Shown: one piece after another, positions 4,215 through 7,855 of the stretch | Position numbering within the stretch: the stretch's first letter is position 1 | How the letters are laid out: the number at the start of each line of letters is the position of its first letter | Assembly (NCBI GenBank): GCA_028684915.1 | Contig: JAQUEZ010000273.1 | Coordinates: 1-7,855, forward strand | Source: Desulfobulbus sp. | GTDB taxonomy: Bacteria > Desulfobacterota > Desulfobulbia > Desulfobulbales > Desulfobulbaceae | DNA length: 7,855 nt | Direction of reading: 5' to 3' | Position numbers and translations under genes: made by a program | The notes under the pieces: model-generated | Seen by the model: only the letters and a program-made list of their open reading frames with translations | What the model was told of the DNA's origin: nothing | The model's database searches: none

Positions 4215-4739
4215 ATGAAGGAAAAAATATTTCAAAATATATTTAGCCTTTCAGGCTCCGCGATAGCTATTGGCGTTGTCGGTGGCATGTCTGGGTTTGT
4301 TACTTTGTTCGTTGACGTTAACACTCAGTTGTCTATTAAATGGCTTCTGCTTACAATGTTGATCTCAATATCGCTAACGATTATTTTATTAAAAATGATA
4401 TATGACTTATCTACCGAAACGAAACCACCTGCGCCGTTTGAAAATCCGATTAGATATGTAAAAGAAGAGGAAGTTTTTGTTATCAGAAGAAACGAAAATT
4501 TTTTGAATAATATAATTGTTGGTTGCTATGCTCAGATAAATGAAATTGACAGATTGGCTTATATTGGAGTTGTTCACTTAGTTCAAGATAAAGTAATTCA
4601 AATTAAAATAAAGGCCGACATGGGGGCACTAAATAAAATACCAATGTTAACAGAAGAGCTTAATAATATTACAATTCGTCCTGTAGTGCCAATAACAGCT
4701 ATTGAGCAGTTCAGAAATTTGGAGAGAGAAAATGGATGA
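4215..4739 (+). CDS. Two-helix membrane protein with cytosolic beta-rich domain, unknown function
   Basis: This 174-residue protein has two hydrophobic helices at about residues 10-33 (FSLSGSAIAIGVVGGMSGFV and on) and 41-63 (IKWLLLTMLISISLTIILLK). They form a hairpin that would place both ends on the same, probably cytosolic, side. After a TETKPPAPFENP linker, residues 75-174 are strand-rich and charged (VFVIRRNENF, AYIGVVHLVQDKVIQIKIKA), suggesting a small beta-barrel-like domain. I do not recognise a family. The next gene begins 8 bases inside this one, so the two proteins are almost certainly made together, and the small beta-rich partner may work with this domain at the membrane. No ribosome binding site is visible before the ATG. 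The region is strikingly AT-rich. Confidence 0.65.
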   Translation: MKEKIFQNIFSLSGSAIAIGVVGGMSGFVTLFVDVNTQLSIKWLLLTMLISISLTIILLKMIYDLSTETKPPAPFENPIRYVKEEEVFVIRRNENFLNNIIVGCYAQINEIDRLAYIGVVHLVQDKVIQIKIKADMGALNKIPMLTEELNNITIRPVVPITAIEQFRNLERENG

Positions 4740-5139
4740 TCGTTACTACGGAAAAATCGTTTCTATTTTAAATGATTACGAAGTTGTTATTAACAGAGGA
4801 AATATAGATGGAGTGAAAAAAGGAAATAAATTTATTATTGTTGGTCTTGGTGATGTAATTGTAGATCCAGATACTATGGAAGAGCTTGAGCGTCTTGAAA
4901 TTGTGCGTGGAAATGTCGAAGTTACTCACGTTCAAGAAAAAATATCAACAGCAAAATCATGTGATTTTGAAAAAGATAACGATAAAAAACAGATTAAACG
5001 TGTATCATCAAAAGGAGGGATTGCACAATTAACATTTATGGGCAATCAAGATACGGTTACAGAGACAATTGAACCTGGAGAATCGCGACTCAAAGAGCTT
5101 AGTGGTCCTGAAATTGGTGATTCACTAATCAAACTCTAA
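4732..5139 (+). CDS. Small beta-rich protein resembling the FlgT C-terminal domain
   Basis: The ATG at 4732 follows GGAGAGAG and overlaps the previous gene by 8 bases; an upstream in-frame start at 4702 is less likely. The 135-residue product starts with a domain (about residues 5-68) of the pattern GKIVSI-x5-VVINRGNIDGVKKGNKFIIV, then VIVDPDTMEELERLEIVRGN and VEVTHV. The NxGxxDGVKKGxxF and DPxTxExL elements are what I associate with FlgT C-terminal-like beta-barrels. It lacks a signal peptide, so a flagellar T-ring role is unlikely. Residues 100-135 form a second, acidic segment (IEPGESRLKELSGPEIGDSL). Together with the membrane partner it forms a two-gene unit of unknown role. Confidence in the gene is high and in the domain resemblance moderate. 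Confidence 0.65.
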   Translation: MDDRYYGKIVSILNDYEVVINRGNIDGVKKGNKFIIVGLGDVIVDPDTMEELERLEIVRGNVEVTHVQEKISTAKSCDFEKDNDKKQIKRVSSKGGIAQLTFMGNQDTVTETIEPGESRLKELSGPEIGDSLIKL

Positions 5140-5310
5140 CAATCAGGTCTGATCAATGGGGGCAGCTTCTTCGAATATAATTTTATGACCGTTACAAGTT
5201 ACCTTTGGCGCTACGAGTTACAATATCTCCTGTTTATGTTTACTGATCCGTGATGCCCCTTTCTGACGTACATCCTTTAATCTCAACAGTCTTTCTGATT
5301 GGTAAAGATA

Positions 5311-5616
5311 ATGGCTCGCAAGAATGAATCTCCTTATATTGCGCATGTATTCGTTTGCATTAATGATCGTGGTGGTGCAAGAAAATCGTGTGCAGACTGC
5401 GACAGCCTGACGGTTAAAGCTAAACTCAAAGACGCTGTTCAGGAAAGAGGGTGGAAAGGGAAGGTGAGGATTTCCACTTCAGGATGCATGGGGCTTTGTG
5501 CAGATGGTTCCAATGTGATGATTTATCCGCAAAAAATATGGTTTTCCGAAGTATCAACAGGTGACGTGGACGAGATCATCTCAACAATTGAAAAATTTAT
5601 AGAAACTGGGTGTTGA
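5311..5616 (+). CDS. 2Fe-2S ferredoxin, thioredoxin-like fold
   Basis: This is a 101-residue protein starting at the ATG at 5311; a TTG four codons upstream is less likely. Cluster-ligand cysteines follow the thioredoxin-like ferredoxin layout: Cys16 (VFVCINDR), Cys27 or Cys30 (KSCADC) and Cys59/Cys63 (SGCMGLCADG). NVMIYPQKIWFSEV and a helical end (VDEIISTIEKFI) follow. Such soluble proteins carry one 2Fe-2S cluster and transfer electrons in the cytoplasm. Their partners vary and none is encoded nearby, so the pathway cannot be named. An extra cysteine is the very last residue (Cys101), which is unusual for a cluster ligand. The gene stands alone, 171 bases after the two-gene membrane unit. 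A weak GGTAAAG is the only ribosome binding site candidate. Confidence 0.8.
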   Translation: MARKNESPYIAHVFVCINDRGGARKSCADCDSLTVKAKLKDAVQERGWKGKVRISTSGCMGLCADGSNVMIYPQKIWFSEVSTGDVDEIISTIEKFIETGC

Positions 5617-5778
5617 AAATTTTCTCGATTTGCGCGCAATTGCTAGATTCATTTCACCCTGTGAATATTGACTTTGTCCGTCTTGCCGATGGGCGGATTT
5701 GGTGGCGGTTCTCCTTCCGTTGAAACGCTTTTTACAGCGAACGCCGCAAAAGGTGTGTTGTAACTTCAGCAATATCGA

Positions 5779-5814
5779 ACAAATTTTGCCCGGCGCGGCG
5801 GCCTTGGGAGCAGG
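5779..5814 (+). repeat. 36-bp direct repeat, left copy (before the GNAT gene)
   Basis: The unit starts ACAAATTTT, continues with a GC-rich core including CGGCGCGGCGGCCTTGG, and ends GAGCAGG. It matches 6372-6407 at 35 of 36 positions; the one difference is G at 5788 against T at 6381. This copy ends 28 bases before the acetyltransferase start. Here CGGCCT and AGGCCG (starting at 5799 and ending at 5820) can also form a small hairpin; the second copy lacks the right arm. Confidence 0.9.
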
Positions 5815-5842
5815 AGGCCGGCAGCTATACAACGAGGTTTTA

Positions 5843-6265
5843 ATGCAATTAGACATCAAAAAGGATTGCGCGGGCGTGCACTGGCTGGAAGTATCGGAAA
5901 TTTTGAAACGCGTCGGAATGGCGTTCTACGAACCCGATATGCACAAAAAAGCATTCGAAGCGAGCCACACCACTATTTTTATCTATCACGCTGGCCAGCT
6001 AATAGGCTTCGGTCGAGCGATTTCTGATGGTGTTTACCAAGCTGCTGTCTATGACTGTGCGGTCATTCCCGAATTTCAAGGAAAGGGAGTCGGAAAAATT
6101 CTAATCAACAACTTGATGGCAGGAATTTCACATTGCAACGTCATCCTGTATGCCTCTCCGGGAAAAGAAGGCTTTTACCAAACACACGGATTCCGAAAAA
6201 TGAAAACAGGCATGGCGCTTTTCAAGAATACCGAATCAATGAAAGAGCGTGGATTCACAGAATGA
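5843..6265 (+). CDS. GNAT-family N-acetyltransferase
   Basis: The ATG at 5843 with GAGG five bases upstream is chosen. The open frame continues 48 codons further upstream but runs through the direct repeat. The 140-residue protein has the GNAT layout. LIGFGRAISDGVYQAAVYDC forms the central strands, then motif A V74-I-P-E-F-Q79-G-K-G-V-G84-K (Q-x-x-G-x-G), the acetyl-CoA pyrophosphate loop. Next are the VILYASPG strand and the EGFYQTHGF segment typical of motif B, in which the tyrosine often acts as general acid. It should transfer acetyl from acetyl-CoA to an amine; the substrate (protein, antibiotic or small amine) cannot be told. A 36-bp direct repeat lies on each side, and toxin-antitoxin genes follow, as in cassette-like accessory DNA. 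Confidence 0.85.
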   Translation: MQLDIKKDCAGVHWLEVSEILKRVGMAFYEPDMHKKAFEASHTTIFIYHAGQLIGFGRAISDGVYQAAVYDCAVIPEFQGKGVGKILINNLMAGISHCNVILYASPGKEGFYQTHGFRKMKTGMALFKNTESMKERGFTE

Positions 6266-6308
6266 CCAACAGGATTTTTTAAGACCGAGGCCAACAGTGC
6301 ACGAATAA

Positions 6309-6352
6309 ACCCCCTGGGGTCAGATCTTGAATATTGAATTGTTCAGGGATCT
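6309..6352. repeat. Candidate REP-like or IS-end dispersed repeat
   Basis: A tight ACCCC/GGGGT inverted repeat (6309-6320) runs into CAGATC and an imperfect hairpin in which AGATC at 6322-6326 pairs with GATCT at 6348-6352, helped by TGAA/TTCA inside. CTGGGGTCAGATCTTGAAT resembles a dispersed element I recall from many proteobacterial genomes. The resemblance is from memory only, and this is the single copy in the window. Confidence 0.35.
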
Positions 6353-6371
6353 CGGGAACATGATAGGGAAT

Positions 6372-6407
6372 ACAAATTTTTCCCGGCGCGGCGGCCTTGG
6401 GAGCAGG
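6372..6407 (+). repeat. 36-bp direct repeat, right copy (after the GNAT gene)
   Basis: This matches 5779-5814 at 35 of 36 bases in the same orientation, with repeat starts 593 bp apart. Similarity stops sharply at both edges: the flanking bases differ apart from a few chance matches. It ends 54 bases before the stop of the inner antitoxin gene. Confidence 0.9.
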
Positions 6408-6461
6408 GAGCCCACCACTTCAACAGCGGATTTGACTAGGTATGTATCCCGCTTGAATCTC

Positions 6462-6755
6462 TTACCGGGGCTGGGGAATAAATTTCACCTCGATCCTGTA
6501 TCCAGCAGCCTTGGCGTATGCCTCTATGGTCGAGAGATTGGGCGATACTTTCGAGTGGACATTCTCTAAGCGGGAAATGTTACTCTTTTTAGTGTGGAGC
6601 TTTTCGGCAATTGCTTCTTGAGTCAATCCGGCATCTTTCCGAATCTTGATCAATTCTTTTCGCAATGCATAGGCAACGGAAAGATGCTCATATTCTTGGG
6701 CCACTTCCGGATCGGCAAGAGCCTTGTCTTTGAAATCTTTCAAAGTCGGTCTCAT
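6462..6755 (-). CDS. XRE-family antitoxin (HigA-like), inner toxin-antitoxin pair
   Basis: This 97-residue protein contains a helix-turn-helix at about residues 30-80. LRKELIKIRKDAGLTQEAIA forms the first helices, and KKSNISRLEN the recognition helix, the XRE pattern. The N-terminal helix (PTLKDFKDKALADPEVAQEY) is typical of antitoxins whose genes follow a Gp49/RelE-type toxin. The C-terminus (GYRIEVKFIPQPR) ends in the strand often used to contact toxin. It should neutralise the upstream toxin and repress the operon. The ATG overlaps the toxin stop by four bases (ATGA), with GAGG seven bases upstream inside the toxin gene. The palindrome at 7085-7100 is its likely operator. Confidence 0.85.
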   Translation of the reverse strand: MRPTLKDFKDKALADPEVAQEYEHLSVAYALRKELIKIRKDAGLTQEAIAEKLHTKKSNISRLENVHSKVSPNLSTIEAYAKAAGYRIEVKFIPQPR

Positions 6756-7075
6756 TTCTTTACCTCTTTCAATCTATTACGGGCAATTTTCATTTCCTTT
6801 TTCGGGGTCTTTTGCGATTTCTTGATGAAGGAATGGAGTATCACGACCTCTTGCCCGACAACGGTGCAAAAAAAAGAGCGTCCGATACCCTCTTTTCCCT
6901 TTGCGCGAATCTCAAAGAGGCCCTCACCAAGTGACTTGGTATAAGGGGGACCAAGCGCCGGACCAAACTCTTCAATCATTTCCGCGACATGAAGAAAATT
7001 TGCCAAAATGCCAGGCGGGAAAGAGAGAGTTTCTGTTTCGACTTTCTCGCTGAAGAATGTAATGTTCCATTTCAT
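6752..7075 (-). CDS. RelE/HigB-type (Gp49 family) toxin, inner pair
   Basis: This 107-residue protein has the Gp49-like/RelE-superfamily pattern: GEGLFEIRAKGKEGIGRSFF (about 50-69), a strand with VVILHSF, and the signature IKKSQKTPKKEMKIARNRLK (about 84-103). Toxins of this group usually cleave mRNA at the ribosome; catalysis relies on scattered basic residues, so activity cannot be judged by eye. The gene precedes its antitoxin (toxin-first, HigBA order) and overlaps it by four bases. There is no clear ribosome binding site before the ATG. Together with the operator lying only 9 bases upstream, this suggests a very short or absent leader. The reading frame is intact over the usual length, so the pair is probably functional. 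Confidence 0.85.
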   Translation of the reverse strand: MKWNITFFSEKVETETLSFPPGILANFLHVAEMIEEFGPALGPPYTKSLGEGLFEIRAKGKEGIGRSFFCTVVGQEVVILHSFIKKSQKTPKKEMKIARNRLKEVKK

Positions 7076-7084
7076 GAGACAAGG

Positions 7085-7100
7085 TTATCATTTTTGATAA
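7085..7100 (-). promoter_or_regulatory. Perfect palindrome upstream of the inner toxin gene: operator overlapping promoter
   Basis: TTATCA-TTTT-TGATAA is a perfect 6+6 inverted repeat ending 9 bases from the toxin start codon. A TTGACC hexamer lies just upstream on the minus strand (7104-7109) and could be the -35 box, which places the -10 region inside or beside the palindrome. Binding by the XRE antitoxin here would shut off the operon, the usual autoregulation of such pairs. Confidence 0.55.
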
Positions 7101-7205
7101 TTCGGTCAATAAATTTCTTCCACTTAATGATACCTGCCAACATGGAAAATCCCCAAGCAAGACTTGGCAAGGTGTCGCTACGGTGAAATAATTGTTATTA
7201 AATCA

Positions 7206-7254
7206 TAATGTTGTGTAAATGAGTGCGGGTTCAATCCCCAGGGTCGCAACATTA
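7206..7254. other. Inverted repeat TAATGTTG ... CAACATTA at the end of the outer antitoxin gene
   Basis: Two perfect 8-base arms (7206-7213 and 7247-7254) enclose 33 bases that contain a small GGG-TTCAAT-CCC hairpin. The right arm covers the outer antitoxin's stop codon. No T-run follows on the minus strand, so termination is uncertain. It could be a recombination or cassette-end structure, or chance. Confidence 0.3.
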
Positions 7255-7533
7255 AGCCGGTTCCAACTCCAGGTGAACGCGTCTTCCTAAAGCTGTTGCA
7301 ATGTTGACCAGGGCATCTAATGAAAATCGTGAAACGCGACCGCGCAGCAGGTCGTTGATTCGCGGCTGCGTAACGCCGCAATGCAAGGCGGCATCGGCCT
7401 GTTTCCAGGCGTTCGCTTTGATGATGGCTGCGATCTGACGCATCAGTTCGGCCCGTGCCTGCAGATTAGCCGCTTGTTCCGGCGTGTCGGCCAGGGCATC
7501 CCACACATTGGAGAAGGTTTCCATTTCGGTCAT
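7252..7533 (-). CDS. XRE-family antitoxin (HigA-like), outer toxin-antitoxin pair
   Basis: This 93-residue protein has a helix-turn-helix at about residues 43-68: WKQADAALHCGVTQPRINDL, with GVTQPRINDLLRG as turn plus recognition helix, then SLDALVNIATALGRRVHLEL. The N-terminal DALADTPEQAANLQARAELM helix is typical of antitoxins paired with Gp49-type toxins. It should bind the toxin encoded just upstream and repress the operon. AAGGAG lies five bases ahead of the ATG, inside the toxin gene, and the start overlaps the toxin stop by four bases. A second ATG three codons later is possible. It is distinct in sequence from the inner antitoxin (6462-6755), so the two pairs are not a simple duplication. 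Confidence 0.87.
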   Translation of the reverse strand: MTEMETFSNVWDALADTPEQAANLQARAELMRQIAAIIKANAWKQADAALHCGVTQPRINDLLRGRVSRFSLDALVNIATALGRRVHLELEPA

Positions 7534-7855
7534 TTGTTCTCCTTTAAAAGTTCTGAATATCGAATTTGGGCAAGGTCAATGTCTCGTTTTGCGGTGGCTT
7601 GCGTTTTTTTCTGGAACGCATGGAGAACGTAAACCGCATCGGCCAGCCTGGCGGTATAGATTACCCGGTACGTCCCCGAATCATCCCAAATTCGGATTTC
7701 CTCAACCCCTTTGCCAATGGACGGCATGGGCTTGAAGTCGTCCGGCTGTTCACCGCGTTGCACTTTGTCCAGCTGGTAGCCTGCATCCTGTCGGGCGTCT
7801 TCTGGGAAATCTCGCAAACGTTTGAGCGAGTCCCCAATGAATCGGATCAGTTTCA
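7530..7855 (-). CDS. RelE/HigB-type (Gp49 family) toxin, outer pair (start just outside window)
   Basis: The open frame runs from the right edge. Bases 7855-7854 read TG followed by AAACTG, so if the next base outside the window is A, an ATG completes a 108-residue protein beginning MKLIRFIGDS. Diagnostic parts are the DFPEDARQDAGYQLDKVQRG helices, VEEIRIWDDSGTYRVIYTAR, and the family signature VLHAFQKKTQ followed by a helix (KRDIDLAQIRYSELL). This is a Gp49-like toxin of the RelE superfamily, likely a ribosome-dependent mRNA endonuclease. It precedes its antitoxin and overlaps it by ATGA. An internal TTG at 7817 would give a shorter protein that loses the first helix, which is less likely. 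Its promoter lies outside the window. Confidence 0.87.
   Translation of the reverse strand, partial: KLIRFIGDSLKRLRDFPEDARQDAGYQLDKVQRGEQPDDFKPMPSIGKGVEEIRIWDDSGTYRVIYTARLADAVYVLHAFQKKTQATAKRDIDLAQIRYSELLKENK

Noticed and set aside
5617..5712. Open frame after the ferredoxin containing DFVRLADGRIWWRFSFR
   Set aside because: It has no ATG start or ribosome binding site, is under 40 codons, and has no family resemblance I could name.
5779..6407. Direct repeats as integron attC sites
   Set aside because: I could not find the paired RYYYAAC and GTRRRY-type core sites at the repeat ends, so a classical integron cassette is not supported.
7186..7225. CATAATGTTGTGTAAAT as a dif-like XerCD site for phage integration
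   Set aside because: Only part of one arm resembles dif, and it lies far from the phage region inside the toxin-antitoxin zone.
7224..7245. GCGGGTTCAATCCCC resembling a tRNA T-arm
   Set aside because: Only three base pairs form around the TTCAATC loop; the outer T-stem positions mismatch and no acceptor, D or anticodon stems are present.

Overview
The window looks like an accessory region of a proteobacterial chromosome, probably gammaproteobacterial. That guess rests on protein flavour only: RelE/Gp49-type toxin-antitoxin pairs, a CI-type phage repressor and a thioredoxin-fold 2Fe-2S ferredoxin. No rRNA, tRNA or CRISPR array is visible, so the taxonomy is weak.

Left half (about 1-3520): a filamentous-phage (inovirus) prophage remnant, most of it on the minus strand. 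Read from its regulatory end at about 3090 down to about 160, it holds a divergent CI-type repressor (3089-3520, plus), a zinc-ribbon protein, two small unknown proteins, and an AT-rich patch with a plus-strand C2H2 mini-protein. It continues with a one-helix membrane protein overlapping a zot (gene I) N-terminus, a second zinc-ribbon protein, a single-stranded-DNA-binding protein (gene V type), a coupled small ORF carrying a very long DNA hairpin, two coat-like proteins with signal peptides, and a GC-rich hairpin after the coat gene. The order ssDNA-binding protein, small ORF, coat, coat, hairpin resembles the Ff order V-VII-IX-VIII-terminator. No replication initiator, adsorption protein (gene III) or full-length zot is present, and an ISL3-type insertion sequence abuts the coat end. 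It is therefore either a decayed prophage or a satellite that would need a helper.

Middle (about 3535-5616): ordinary-looking plus-strand genes. A half-ferritin (rubrerythrin-like) follows a perfect TGTGA-N6-TCACA palindrome. Next comes an overlapping two-gene AT-rich unit: a two-helix membrane protein with a cytosolic domain, then a small beta-rich protein resembling the FlgT C-terminal domain. I do not recognise this pair as a known system, and it is the best candidate here for something undescribed. A stand-alone 2Fe-2S ferredoxin follows.

Right half (about 5617-7855): a gene-cassette-like zone. A GNAT acetyltransferase lies between two near-identical 36-bp direct repeats (35 of 36 bases). 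It is followed by a repeat-like element and two consecutive minus-strand toxin-first toxin-antitoxin operons (HigB/HigA-like). The outer toxin gene is cut by the window edge one base short of its start codon. A perfect palindrome just upstream of the inner operon is a likely autoregulatory operator.
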